Part shown: positions 26,181-35,005 of the stretch, one piece after another
Numbering within the stretch: position 1 is the stretch's first letter
Layout: every line of letters begins with the position of its first letter
DNA from: an uncultured Collinsella sp.
GTDB lineage: Bacteria; Actinomycetota; Coriobacteriia; Coriobacteriales; Coriobacteriaceae
Direction of reading: 5' to 3'
DNA length: 64,000 nucleotides
NCBI GenBank assembly: GCA_902494345.1
Contig: CABUSV010000006.1
Span: forward strand, 1-64,000
Notes under the pieces: model-generated
The model's database searches: none
What the model was told of the DNA's origin: nothing
Seen by the model: the letters and a program-made list of their open reading frames with translations, nothing else
Translations under genes and position numbers: made by a program

Positions 26181-27050
26181 ATGGCGCAGCCAGATACGAC
26201 GCGCACGGTGGGGCTTGCGCTCGAGGGAGGCGGCTACCGCGGTATGTATACGGCGGGCGTGCTCGACGTTTGGATGGAACACGGTTTGACCTGCGACCAT
26301 ATGGTGGGCGTTTCGGCGGGCGCGGCGTTTGGCTACAACTTTAAATCGCGGCAGATCGGCCGCGCCATTCGCTACAACAAAGCCTATTGTGCCGATAAGC
26401 GCTATGCGAGTGTGACGAGCTGGTTGCGAACCGGAGACATGTTCAATGCCGATTTTGCCTATCACGAGGTGCCCATCGAGCGCGATCCCATCGACCTGGA
26501 GACATATCGTGCCTGCCCCATGCGGTTTACGTGCGTGTGTACCGATATCGAGACGGGCAAGGCCGTCTATCACGATTTGCCGTATGGCGACGAGCGCGAT
26601 ATCGAGTGGATCCGGGCGTCGTCTGCTATTCCCGTGGCAACGCGTCCTGTCGCCATTGACGGGCATAAATATCTGGATGGCGGCGTGGCCGATTCCATTC
26701 CCAGTGCTTGGCTGTTTGCGCAGGGGTATGACCGCAACGTGGTGGTGCTGACGCAGCCGGCGGGCTTTGTAAAGCAGCCCAACAGCGTGATGCCCATGCT
26801 GCGTCGCGCGTATCGCCGCTATCCGGAGTTTGTTGCGGCACTTGAGCATCGGCATGAGGTCTACAATGCTGCGCTCGACGACTTGGCGCGCCGCGAGACG
26901 GCCGGCGAGGTTTTTGTAGTGCGTCCGAGCGAATCGGTGAAGGTGCCGTCGCTGTGCCGCGAACCGGATGAGCTCGAGCGCATCTATCAGATCGGTCGCC
27001 GCGATGCGGAGGCGACTTTGCCGGCACTGGAGACATATCTGGCAGGGTAG
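26181..27050 (+). CDS. patatin-like phospholipase
   Basis: 289 aa. GGGYRG forms the oxyanion hole, GVSAG holds the nucleophile Ser, and DGGVADS holds the catalytic Asp of the Ser-Asp dyad. It resembles the RssA/YjjU-type bacterial patatins, which hydrolyse acyl groups of lipids. ATG 26181 has GGAG 8 nt upstream; the frame extends far upstream over the EAL remnant without a ribosome site. Confidence 0.9.
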   Translation: MAQPDTTRTVGLALEGGGYRGMYTAGVLDVWMEHGLTCDHMVGVSAGAAFGYNFKSRQIGRAIRYNKAYCADKRYASVTSWLRTGDMFNADFAYHEVPIERDPIDLETYRACPMRFTCVCTDIETGKAVYHDLPYGDERDIEWIRASSAIPVATRPVAIDGHKYLDGGVADSIPSAWLFAQGYDRNVVVLTQPAGFVKQPNSVMPMLRRAYRRYPEFVAALEHRHEVYNAALDDLARRETAGEVFVVRPSESVKVPSLCREPDELERIYQIGRRDAEATLPALETYLAG

Positions 27051-27070
27051 AGGGTGCCGCCGCTATCTCG

Positions 27071-27120
27071 GCGGAAAGCGCATCCCGGAATAGAGGTCCA
27101 AACTGGGATGCGCTTTCCGC
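27071..27120. terminator. hairpin between patatin gene and thiE
   Basis: 16-bp arms GCGGAAAGCGCATCCC and its complement around an 18-nt loop, in a convergent gap. The arms are perfect but the T run is weak. Confidence 0.65.
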
Positions 27121-27162
27121 TCTTGAAGATATGAGGCTGCGAATCAGCTGCTCGGCTTATGT

Positions 27163-27858
27163 CTATGCCTGCTGCCAGGTGTCGACGAGCTCCTTGGCTG
27201 CGGCGTGGGGGTCGTCGGCGCTGCAGACGGCGCTCACCACAAAGAAGCCATCGACGCCGGTGGCCTTGAGCTGCGGCAGGTCGGCCGTCTTGACGCCGCC
27301 GCCCACCACGATGGGCACGGGGCTTGCCGCGTGGAGTGCGGCCAGATCCTCAAAGCTTTTGGTGATGATGGAGCCATCGGCTGCGCGTCCGCAGTCACGC
27401 TTGGTCTCGGTCTCGTGCAGCGGGCCTACGCCTAGGTAGTCGACCAGGCTCATGTCGGCGGTCTTGACGTACTCGAGCATCTCCTCGCAGCGGGCCGAAA
27501 GACCCACAATGGCATCGGGGCCCAAAAGTTTGCGGCAGACCTCGACGGGAATATCGCTCTGGCCCACGTGCACGCCGTCGACAGCGATGCCCTGCTCGCG
27601 CGCGGCGAGCACGCAGTCAAGGCGGTCGTCGATCAGTAGGGCGACCTGACCGGTCTTGCCGGCCTGTGCGATTGCCTGCGCGGCGTCGCCTGTCAGCGCA
27701 ATGATCTCGCGGGCGCTTGCTACCTTGGAGCGCACCTGGATGCAGGTAAAGCCGGCGTCGAGCGCCTGCGCCACCACATCGCCCACGGGGCGCCCGAGTG
27801 TGTTTTCGGGGCCGAGTACCAGATAGGCCGAGATATCAAGGTTATCGCGGATGCTCAT
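27163..27858 (-). CDS. thiE: thiamine-phosphate synthase
   Basis: 231 aa. GVHVGQSDIP, DYLGVGPLHET with TK, PIVVGGGV and GVDGFFVVSA are the ThiE beta-barrel motifs. It joins HMP-pyrophosphate with thiazole phosphate to form thiamine phosphate. ATG 27858 follows GGAGGAA and overlaps the stop of the upstream gene by 4 bp (ATGA), so translation is coupled. It is the last gene of the TPP-riboswitch operon. Confidence 0.95.
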   Translation of the reverse strand: MSIRDNLDISAYLVLGPENTLGRPVGDVVAQALDAGFTCIQVRSKVASAREIIALTGDAAQAIAQAGKTGQVALLIDDRLDCVLAAREQGIAVDGVHVGQSDIPVEVCRKLLGPDAIVGLSARCEEMLEYVKTADMSLVDYLGVGPLHETETKRDCGRAADGSIITKSFEDLAALHAASPVPIVVGGGVKTADLPQLKATGVDGFFVVSAVCSADDPHAAAKELVDTWQQA

Positions 27859-28196
27859 CGTGCTTCCTCCTGCTTTTTGATCTGTGCTTCCATGCGCTCG
27901 AGTTTGCCGGTCATGGTGTCGGTAAATCCGGGTCGAATATCGGCTTTGAGCACGACTTCGGTGCGGATGCCCTTGCTTGCCAACACAAAGGTCGCATCGC
28001 GTACGACCTGCATAACCTTGTCCCAGTCGCCCTCGATCTCGGTGAACATCGAGGTGGTGCGGTTGGGAAGGCCGCTCTCGCGAATGACGCGCACGACTTC
28101 GGCGACCTCGGCGGAGAGCTCGTCGCCCGTACCGCACGGGGCGATGGCCACGGCGACCAACGTGTTCATGCCGGCACTGGTTGCGGCCTCGGACAT
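27855..28196 (-). CDS. MTH1187/YkoF-family thiamine-binding protein
   Basis: 113 aa, ferredoxin-like fold. VAVAIAPCGTG at the start, TTSMFTEIEGDWDKVM in the middle and RPGFTDTMTGKLERM match the MTH1187 family, whose members bind thiamine or its pyrimidine part. It lies 3 bp after thiM and overlaps thiE, consistent with a role in thiamine salvage or precursor binding. Confidence 0.85.
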   Translation of the reverse strand: MSEAATSAGMNTLVAVAIAPCGTGDELSAEVAEVVRVIRESGLPNRTTSMFTEIEGDWDKVMQVVRDATFVLASKGIRTEVVLKADIRPGFTDTMTGKLERMEAQIKKQEEAR

Positions 28197-28199
28197 GGC

Positions 28200-29039
28200 T
28201 TATGCCTCCTCGAGCTCGAGCTGGTTGTCGGCAATGTCCTGGGCGGTCGCGCGGTAGAGCTCATCGATAAAGGCGACCTTAAAGCTTGCCGGGGCATCGG
28301 CGACAGCGGCGGCACGCGTGCCGGCAACGTTGTAGACCGCGGTGCCGCAGATGGCTGCCGTAAACGGATCGCCGGCGCAGGCATACACGGCCAGCACGCC
28401 GCCCTGCGAGCAGCCGCAGCCGGTGATCTTGGACATGAGCGGGCTGCCGCCATGGGACTTGGCCACAGTCGTGCCGTCGGTGATCAGGTCAACCTCGCCC
28501 GAGACAACTACGGCGCCGCCAGTGTAGCGAGCGAGCGCCACAGCGGCATCGCGGGCGGCATCAACGGTGTCGGTGGTGTCGACACCGCGGGCGCGGCTGA
28601 GGTCGGCTGCCTCACCCTCAAGGTTCCATAGGGCGGCAAGTGCGATGATCTCGGAGGCGTTGCCGCGCACGATGGCGGGCTTGTACTGTTTGAGCTCGTT
28701 TACCAGCTGGGTGCGCAGGCTACCGATGCCCAGGCCCACCGGGTCGAGCACCCAGGGCTTGCCGGCGTCATGCGCCGCCTTGGCTGCGCGGGGAATCGTC
28801 TGCTCGTAGATGGGGAAGAGCGTTCCCATATTGAGATAGATGGCGCCGCCGCCGGCAACGAGCGCCTCGCCCTCGTCGGGCAGGTAGACCATGGCGGCCG
28901 ATCCGCCCACGGCGAGCTGCGCGTTGGCGACAAAATCAATCGTCACCGTATTGGTGATGGAGCCGGCCATCGGATTGGTGGCGCGAATCTCCTCCGCGGC
29001 CTTGACTACGTTTTGCTTGAGCTGTTCCGAATTGATCAC
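28200..29039 (-). CDS. thiM: hydroxyethylthiazole kinase
   Basis: 279 aa. It phosphorylates the thiazole alcohol for thiamine salvage. NTVTIDFVANAQLAVGGSAAM, WVLDPVGLG, RGNASEI and the GCGCSQGG anion hole match ThiM. The start is GTG 29039 with AAGGAGG upstream; the frame is open through the riboswitch, but no ribosome site supports a longer form. It leads the thiM-thiamine-binder-thiE operon. Confidence 0.93.
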   Translation of the reverse strand: MINSEQLKQNVVKAAEEIRATNPMAGSITNTVTIDFVANAQLAVGGSAAMVYLPDEGEALVAGGGAIYLNMGTLFPIYEQTIPRAAKAAHDAGKPWVLDPVGLGIGSLRTQLVNELKQYKPAIVRGNASEIIALAALWNLEGEAADLSRARGVDTTDTVDAARDAAVALARYTGGAVVVSGEVDLITDGTTVAKSHGGSPLMSKITGCGCSQGGVLAVYACAGDPFTAAICGTAVYNVAGTRAAAVADAPASFKVAFIDELYRATAQDIADNQLELEEA

Positions 29040-29059
29040 TGCACATGCCTCCTTGGCAT

Positions 29060-29092
29060 AGAAAAGGGGCGCTGTGCATAGACAGCGCCCCT
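29060..29092 (-). terminator. riboswitch-controlled terminator before thiM
   Basis: On the minus strand GGGGCGCTGT pairs with ACAGCGCCCC, followed by TTTTC. It lies between the TPP aptamer and the thiM ribosome site, so it is the expression platform. Confidence 0.85.
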
Positions 29093-29097
29093 GTAAA

Positions 29098-29200
29098 GGC
29101 GGCATGCTCCCTACGCCAGCATTAACTGACAGGTTCAAAGGATTGGGCCCCATGCCCTCTCAGCCTTGTGGTTTGCACCGCCGGCACTCCTGCATCGAAT
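29098..29200 (-). promoter_or_regulatory. TPP riboswitch (THI element)
   Basis: The minus strand carries the conserved GGCTGAGAGGG, TTTGAACCTG, the CAGTTAATGCTGGCG segment and TAGGGAGCA in order, with the pairing GCAGG/CATGC ends. It senses thiamine pyrophosphate and controls the downstream terminator. High TPP should favour termination, so the salvage operon is expressed when TPP is low. Confidence 0.95.
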
Positions 29201-29221
29201 CTGTTGCTCCCTATACTAGCG

Positions 29222-29258
29222 CACCTGCCAAAAAGGGACAGGTTTATTTTGGCAGGTG
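29222..29258. repeat. AGGGACAG palindrome, CCTGCC-arm, copy 2
   Basis: CACCTGCCAAAA and TTTTGGCAGGTG around AGGGACAGGTTTA. It is almost identical to the copy at 10399. Confidence 0.85.
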
Positions 29259-29289
29259 ACAACTGGGGTGCGGTATTTTCCCAGATAAA

Positions 29290-29324
29290 ACCTGCCAAAA
29301 TAAACCTGTCCCTTATTGGTAGGT
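29290..29324. repeat. AGGGACAG palindrome, CCTGCC-arm, copy 3 (inverted, decayed)
   Basis: The same unit in the opposite orientation, 31 bp from copy 2. One arm has mismatches (ACCTACCAATA). It includes the flanking TTATCTGGG shared with the copy at 10399. Together copies 2 and 3 make a larger inverted arrangement. Confidence 0.75.
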
Positions 29325-29361
29325 CGTTACAATGGTTACGGTGAAAATGACGGGGGACCTT

Positions 29362-30270
29362 ATGATTAAACTTGTGCTGACCGATATGGACGATACGCTG
29401 ATTCCAGCCGGGCATGACGGCGCCAGCGACTACGCCATCGAGGGCATTCATGCCATGCAGGCGGCGGGTCTGCACTTTGGCCCGGTTTCGGGTCGCCAAC
29501 CGTCTGCGATGGGCTGGATGTTCAAAAATTGTTCCGAGTGCTTTTCGACCGGTGCGTTCTGCAACGGCCAGGTCATGTTTGTGGACGGCAAGGTGGCAGC
29601 CTCGCATGCGACCGACAACGCCGCCCTGATGCGCTTGGCTGACTACTTGGAGCAAGAGACCGACGATACGTATCTGAAAGTCTACAGCCTGGGCGATGAC
29701 TTTTGGAATAACGATGCCTATTGTGTGACGAGTGATCCCGAGCGCGTTCGTCGCGCCATGGAGTCGGGCGGCAACGCATGGCTCAAAGGCGAAGAGGCCC
29801 CGTGCCGTCCTGTTGTCGATGATGCCCCGGTATACAAGGCGAATATCTGGAGTGCCCGTTCGCGTGAGGAGCTCGCGGGGCTACGCGAGCGCGTTGCCGC
29901 TGAGGTGCCGGAACTCTCGCTCGTGTTTCCCAACAATCGTGTGCGCCTATTCGACATTCTTCCAGCAGATTGGGACAAGGGTTGCGCTGCGCTGGAGCTG
30001 GCGCGCGCTTTGGGCCTGACGCTCGACGAGGTGTCCGTATTCGGCGATTCCGATAACGATCTGCCCATGATCGATGCCGTTCCCAACTCCGTCGCAGTCG
30101 CCAATGCCAACGAGGCCGTCACGGCTGCCGGGCGCTGGCATATTGGCGCTGCGGCAGTTGATGCGGTCGCCGGGGCTCTGCATCAGATTGCCGCCTGCGC
30201 CGCGACGGGGGAGATGCCGTCGTTTATGCGTCAGATGGACACGGCGGGTTTTGGCGTTACGACCGTCTAG
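29362..30270 (+). CDS. HAD-superfamily Cof-type phosphatase
   Basis: 302 aa. Motif I is LTDMDDTLIPAG, motif IV GDSDNDLPMID, and the C-terminal VAVANANEAV fits the Cof/IIB subfamily. It likely dephosphorylates a sugar phosphate or flavin nucleotide. ATG 29362 has GGGGGA upstream, and the protein then begins at the catalytic core; an ATG at 29332 lacks this. A LysR gene starts 10 bp after the stop. Confidence 0.9.
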   Translation: MIKLVLTDMDDTLIPAGHDGASDYAIEGIHAMQAAGLHFGPVSGRQPSAMGWMFKNCSECFSTGAFCNGQVMFVDGKVAASHATDNAALMRLADYLEQETDDTYLKVYSLGDDFWNNDAYCVTSDPERVRRAMESGGNAWLKGEEAPCRPVVDDAPVYKANIWSARSREELAGLRERVAAEVPELSLVFPNNRVRLFDILPADWDKGCAALELARALGLTLDEVSVFGDSDNDLPMIDAVPNSVAVANANEAVTAAGRWHIGAAAVDAVAGALHQIAACAATGEMPSFMRQMDTAGFGVTTV

Positions 30271-30280
30271 GGAGAAAGTC

Positions 30281-31177
30281 ATGAAGCTTCAGCAACTCAG
30301 GTATGTTGTTAAGGTTGCCGAATGCGGCAGTATCACCGAGGCCTCGCGCCGGCTCTTTGTGTCGCAGCCTTCGATTACCGCGTCGATCCGCGATCTCGAA
30401 AACGAGATGGGCGTGCACATCTTTGAGCGCACCAACAAGGGCGTCATTGTGTCCGAGGAAGGCGAGACCTTCTTGGGCTACGCGCGCCAGGTGCTCGACC
30501 AGGCCGACCTGCTCGAGGGTAAGTACAAAGGCACGTCCGAGCAGGTGCCGCACTTTAGTGTGAGCTGCCAGCATTATTCCTTTGCCGTTAACGCGTTTGT
30601 CGACGTGATCCGCGAATTCGATGCCGCGCGCTACGACTTTACCCTGCGCGAGGAGCAGACTCACGAGATTATCGAGGACGTCGCGCATATGAAAAGCGAA
30701 CTGGGCATCCTGTACTTATCCGAGCATAACCGCGAGGTCATCGAGCGCATGCTGGTGGCCAACGAGCTCGTGTTCGAAGGACTCTTCTGCGCCACGCCGC
30801 ATGTCTTCGTCTGCGCCGACCATCCGCTGGCGGACCGCTCCAGCGTGACGCTCGAGGATCTGGAAGACTACCCGTTCCTGTCCTACGAGCAGGGCAGCTA
30901 CAACTCGTTTTACTATTCCGAGGAGCTGACCTCGACGTTCGAGCGTCGCAAAAATATCCGCGTGCGCGACCGTGCGACGTTGTTCAATTTGGCCATGGGC
31001 CTCAACGGCTACACGGTATGCTCGGGCGTGATCAGCCACGAGCTCAACGGCCCCGGCATTATCTCGATTCCGCTCGACGTGGACGAGTACATGGAGATTG
31101 GCATCATCACGCGCAAGAACACGACGCTTACGCGCTACGGTCGGGCCTATATCGACGCGATTCGTCAGCATATCTAG
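30281..31177 (+). CDS. LysR-family transcriptional regulator
   Basis: 298 aa. The N-terminal winged helix (QQLRYVVKVAECGSITEAS, then SQPSITASIRDLE) is followed by the effector-binding domain. The upstream HAD gene is probably cotranscribed. A MetE-like gene starts 155 bp downstream behind a dyad of LysR-site type, making it a possible target. GGGAGA precedes the ATG. Confidence 0.93.
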   Translation: MKLQQLRYVVKVAECGSITEASRRLFVSQPSITASIRDLENEMGVHIFERTNKGVIVSEEGETFLGYARQVLDQADLLEGKYKGTSEQVPHFSVSCQHYSFAVNAFVDVIREFDAARYDFTLREEQTHEIIEDVAHMKSELGILYLSEHNREVIERMLVANELVFEGLFCATPHVFVCADHPLADRSSVTLEDLEDYPFLSYEQGSYNSFYYSEELTSTFERRKNIRVRDRATLFNLAMGLNGYTVCSGVISHELNGPGIISIPLDVDEYMEIGIITRKNTTLTRYGRAYIDAIRQHI

Positions 31178-31224
31178 GCTGCTGTGCTCCGCACGGTTCA
31201 AGTCTCTTTATGACAGTCCAGACT

Positions 31225-31245
31225 GATATAGGAAACATCTATATC
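31225..31245. promoter_or_regulatory. possible LysR-type operator upstream of MetE-like gene
   Basis: GATATAG and CTATATC are separated by 7 bp, about 88 bp before the MetE-like start. This fits the AT-rich interrupted dyad bound by LysR proteins. Confidence 0.45.
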
Positions 31246-31332
31246 AAACTGTTATAAACGTATATTTTACGATGGTCATATGAGCGCTCATACTCTGTCC
31301 CAGTAAAGCAACCAATGCAAAGGGAGATATCT

Positions 31333-32466
31333 ATGAGCACTTCGATTCAACCGAACGCGCCGTTTCGCGCCGATATCGTCGGCAGCTTTCTTCGTCCGCA
31401 GGCTGTAAAGGACGCCCGTGCCGCCTATGTCGCGGGTAAACTCGACGCTTCCGGCCTTAAGGCCGTCGAGGACGATGCCATTCGCGATTTGGTGGCCAAG
31501 CAGAAGGCCGCCGGCCTGCAGGTGATCACCGATGGCGAGTTCCGCCGCAGCTACTGGCACCTCGATTTTATGTGGGGCCTCAACGGCATTGAGCGCCGCA
31601 CCTCACGCACGGGTTATATGTTCCATGATGAGGAGACGACGGCCGACACCGCCGTGGTTACTGGTCCCATTAGCGGCGAGAACCACCCGTTCGTCGAGCA
31701 TTTTAAGTTCGTCAAGGCGCTTGAGGGGGAGGGCCAGGTCGCACGCCAGACCATTCCGGCGCCGATCCAGACGTTCTCTGAGGTCACGCTCGATCGCTGC
31801 GACGGCCAGCAGGAGAGCCTGCGCGCTGTCTATAAGACCGATGAGGAACTTGCCGACGCCATTGCGGCCGCTTATCGCACGGTGATCGCCGACCTGTACG
31901 CAGCAGGCTGCCGCAACATCCAATTTGATGACTGCACCTGGGGCATCTATTGCGATACCGACTTTGTGTCCAAGACCGGCATGAGCCCGGTTGACCTGCA
32001 AAAGGTGAGCGAGCTGGGCGTGGCGCTCAACAATGCCGCCATCGCGGGCAAGCCCGACGATCTGGTTATCAACACGCACGTGTGCCGCGGCAACTATCAC
32101 TCCACGTATGCCTTCGAGGGTGGTTACGATCCCATTGCGCCGTACCTGTTCGCACATGAGAACGTCGACGCGTTCTACCTTGAGTTCGATACGCCACGCG
32201 CCGGTGGCTTTGAGCCGCTCAAGTACGTTGCTCCCGGCAAGAAGGTCGTGCTGGGCCTGGCGACCACCAAGGCGGCTGAGCTTGAGGACGAGGACGTTAT
32301 CGTCGAACGTATCCACGAGGCCGCGAAGTATGTGCCGCTCGAGAACCTGTACCTGTCGCCCCAGTGCGGCTTTGCCAGCTGCGAGATTGGCAACAAGCTG
32401 ACCGAGGACGAACAGTGGGCAAAGATCGCGCTGGTCAAGCGCATTGCCGAGCGCGTTTGGAAGTAA
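31333..32466 (+). CDS. MetE-like (C-terminal half type, YxjG/YxjH) methyltransferase
   Basis: 377 aa. It corresponds to the catalytic half of cobalamin-independent methionine synthase. Zinc ligands are visible in THVCRGN (His and Cys), YLEFD (Glu) and SPQCGF (Cys). Such short proteins methylate homocysteine or related thiols with an unidentified donor. AAAGGGAGA precedes ATG 31333. It lies alone downstream of a LysR gene. Confidence 0.88.
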   Translation: MSTSIQPNAPFRADIVGSFLRPQAVKDARAAYVAGKLDASGLKAVEDDAIRDLVAKQKAAGLQVITDGEFRRSYWHLDFMWGLNGIERRTSRTGYMFHDEETTADTAVVTGPISGENHPFVEHFKFVKALEGEGQVARQTIPAPIQTFSEVTLDRCDGQQESLRAVYKTDEELADAIAAAYRTVIADLYAAGCRNIQFDDCTWGIYCDTDFVSKTGMSPVDLQKVSELGVALNNAAIAGKPDDLVINTHVCRGNYHSTYAFEGGYDPIAPYLFAHENVDAFYLEFDTPRAGGFEPLKYVAPGKKVVLGLATTKAAELEDEDVIVERIHEAAKYVPLENLYLSPQCGFASCEIGNKLTEDEQWAKIALVKRIAERVWK

Positions 32467-32589
32467 CGCTACCGCTTGCAGGTGACGGCGCGCGCGAGAC
32501 ATGACGTATCACGTACAATGGTCCGGATCGTATCGTTCGGGCAGGTTATCCGATATGCCTGATCGCCCTTCCATCATGAAAGGACTTCC

Positions 32590-32682
32590 ATGTCCCAATC
32601 CTCGACGCCCGCCGTCACCGATGCCATCTACGATGCATCATCGCTCGGCCGCCCGCGCATGTTCCCGCTCGGCCTACATATG
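32590..32682 (+). pseudogene. truncated 5' end of a gene, possibly a uracil/xanthine permease
   Basis: GAAAGGA precedes an ATG encoding about 30 aa, with SSLGRPRMFPLGL resembling the entry of NCS2 uracil permeases. After that the frame enters antisense of the esterase gene and has no family features. The likely reading is a promoter-proximal remnant left by a deletion. The family assignment is weak. Confidence 0.4.
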
Positions 32683-32698
32683 CGCGTGGACGCCATTT

Positions 32699-33364
32699 TT
32701 AATGCGTCAGTATCCAGTGGATGCCGCGCGCCATGCGCAGGTCAGTTTGGGCAAAGTGATTGCCGGGGTTGAGCTCCAGCGTTGTTGGAATGTCGCGCTC
32801 GATAAACAGCTCTTCCATCGCGCGCGTATCGTCGAGTACGTGCCGCATCATGCGGTTGGGCGTCTTGGTTTCCTTTTTACCGAGCGACAGATAGGCGGCG
32901 TCGGGCGTAGCTGTCATCGTGCGCTCTCGCGCGTAGTCGATAAAGCCGGGGAACCACAGCGACCCCGATGCACTTGCCGCGCGCTCAAAGACATCTGTTT
33001 GCCAAAGCGCCCACAGTGCAAAAAGACCCGCCAACGAGTAGCCGGCAACGCCGCGCCAGGCGGGCGGTTGCGGGAGCGATGATTCGGCCTCTGGGATTAT
33101 CTGCTTCAACAACTCGTCAAGAAAACCAGCTGCCTGTCCGCCAAAGGGCTCGGCATCTCGTATAGTTCCGTCGCATTCCCAGGGGCTCAGCTCGCGATTC
33201 CAATCGAGCCCTCCAATGGCGACAAGGGCGAATGGCGGGCAGTCGAGCTCTCGGCAGCGCTCGTAGACTTCACTACCGTCGCCCATAACCACAGGGAGGT
33301 AGATGACGGGCGTACCTTCTGCACACTCTGAATAAACGGTTATCTGCTTCTGATGCGCTTCCAA
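32699..33364 (-). CDS. alpha/beta-hydrolase esterase
   Basis: About 221 aa from a TTG with GAGAGAAG upstream; a GTG at 33412 is an alternative. The nucleophile elbow is GYSLAGLFALWA, with SGSLWFPGF next and a late PGNHF that may hold the catalytic His. It resembles the esterase D/YbbA group that cleaves siderophore or other esters. Substrate unknown. The 3' end abuts the truncated gene at 32590. Confidence 0.75.
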   Translation of the reverse strand: MEAHQKQITVYSECAEGTPVIYLPVVMGDGSEVYERCRELDCPPFALVAIGGLDWNRELSPWECDGTIRDAEPFGGQAAGFLDELLKQIIPEAESSLPQPPAWRGVAGYSLAGLFALWALWQTDVFERAASASGSLWFPGFIDYARERTMTATPDAAYLSLGKKETKTPNRMMRHVLDDTRAMEELFIERDIPTTLELNPGNHFAQTDLRMARGIHWILTH

Positions 33365-33433
33365 GGCAGGCTTCTCTCGGTGTTGTGATATTGACAGCCT
33401 CAATTGTCGCACGCTGGCACGGGGGCAGACGCT

Positions 33434-33474
33434 AAAAGAAAGGCGCGGAGCCGCTCGAAGCGACTCCGCGCCTT
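33434..33474 (-). terminator. terminator of NCS2 permease gene
   Basis: AAGGCGCGGAG/CTCCGCGCCTT arms with a T-rich tail on the minus strand. Confidence 0.85.
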
Positions 33475-33501
33475 GTTGTTTTGCTTTAGCAGACTATGCC
33501 G

Positions 33502-34812
33502 TTACGCCACGAAGAAGTAGACGAGGAAGGCAAGGGCTGCGATCCACATGAGCGGCTTGATCTTGGAGGCCTCGCCCTTAAAGAGCGCGACGATCACGTA
33601 GGCGATAAAGCCCAGGCCAATGCCGGCAGAGATGGAGTAGGTGAAGGGCACGCCGGCGACAATCATGAACGCCGGGAAACCCTGCGACACGTCGGACCAG
33701 TCGATCTCGGAGGCCTCGCTCATCATGAGGTAGCCGACGTAGACCAGAGCACCGCAGGTGGCGGCGCTGGAAACGATGGTGACGATGGGGGAGAAGAACG
33801 CGGCGAGAATGAACAGCACACCGGTGGTGACGGAGGTGAGGCCCGTGCGGCCACCGTCGGCAGCGCCAGAGGTGGACTCGACGAAGGTGGTGATGGAGGA
33901 GACGCCCATGAAACCGCCCACAGCGGCGGCGGCGGAGTCGACGATCAGAATCTCCTTGATATTCTCGACGTTGCCGTCGTCGGTGAGGAACTCGCCCTGC
34001 TTGGCCACGGCCATCGCGGTGCCCATGGTGTCGAAGAAGTCACTCATGAGCAGCGAGAACGAGATGACGAGGAGCGCGGGGTCGGTAAGGACCTTGACGA
34101 TGGCAGGCACGCCGCCGGCGTCGGCGATGGGGCCACCGATGCTCGAGAAGTCGAGCGGGGCGATGATACCGGTCGGAGCCTGGGTCACACCTAGGGGGAT
34201 ACCGGCGATAACGGCGACGATGATGCCGATGAGCAGCGAGCCCGGCACGTTGCGGGAAGCAAGGGCAACCGTCACGACGATGGAGATGATGCCGACGATG
34301 AAGGTGGGGGAGGTGATGTCGCCCAGACCGACGAGTGTACCGGCGCCAGCGGTGATAATGCCGGCATCGCACAGGCCGATCATGGCGATGAACAGGCCCA
34401 GACCCACCGAGATGGCGTGACGCAGGACAACCGGGATGGCGTCCATGATGGCCTCGCGCAGGCCACAAAGCACGAGCAGCAAGATGACAACGCCCTCAAG
34501 GAAGATGACGCTCATGGCCACGTGCCAGTCACCGCCGCAGACGGTGGTGGTGATTCCGGCGATCATCGCGTTGACGCCTAAGCCCGACGCGCAGGCGAGC
34601 GGGCGGTTGGCGAAGATGCCCATGCAGATGGTCATGATGCCGGCGCCCAGGCAGGTGGCGCAGGCGAGCGCTCCCGCATCGATGCCGGCGCCCGAGAGCA
34701 CCGCAGGGTTGACGGCGATGATGTAGGCCATCGCCAGGAATGTTGTCAGTCCAGCGCGAAGTTCGGTCCCGATTGTGGACTTGCGCTCACTGACGTGAAA
34801 ATGTTCGTCCAT
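33502..34812 (-). CDS. NCS2-family purine permease (AzgA type)
   Basis: 436 aa, about 12-14 membrane segments. TELRAGLTTFLAMAYIIAVNP is the AzgA-like entry, with ACASGLGVNAMIA and SDFFDTMGTAMAVAKQ in the transport core. It likely imports adenine, guanine or hypoxanthine with protons. The chosen ATG 34812 has AAGGAAAGGG upstream; a start 15 codons earlier has no support. No purine riboswitch was recognised upstream. Confidence 0.92.
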   Translation of the reverse strand: MDEHFHVSERKSTIGTELRAGLTTFLAMAYIIAVNPAVLSGAGIDAGALACATCLGAGIMTICMGIFANRPLACASGLGVNAMIAGITTTVCGGDWHVAMSVIFLEGVVILLLVLCGLREAIMDAIPVVLRHAISVGLGLFIAMIGLCDAGIITAGAGTLVGLGDITSPTFIVGIISIVVTVALASRNVPGSLLIGIIVAVIAGIPLGVTQAPTGIIAPLDFSSIGGPIADAGGVPAIVKVLTDPALLVISFSLLMSDFFDTMGTAMAVAKQGEFLTDDGNVENIKEILIVDSAAAAVGGFMGVSSITTFVESTSGAADGGRTGLTSVTTGVLFILAAFFSPIVTIVSSAATCGALVYVGYLMMSEASEIDWSDVSQGFPAFMIVAGVPFTYSISAGIGLGFIAYVIVALFKGEASKIKPLMWIAALAFLVYFFVA

Positions 34813-35005
34813 GCATACCCTTTCCTTGTTCGGCCCCGAGTTTAGGCCGATTGACACGAACTCAACTACTATATCGCCTTTGAAAGGTTGATGTTCCTCG
34901 CATGTTGATGTTCGGCGCTTTGTAGCAGACGGACGGTATTTTTCGCATGAAAATGTGTGGGTACCATATACTTAAGCAGTTACAACGACCCCTATGGAGG
35001 AACGT

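Noticed and set aside
34813..35005. Purine riboswitch upstream of the NCS2 permease
   Set aside because: The conserved loop sequences of the purine aptamer are absent.
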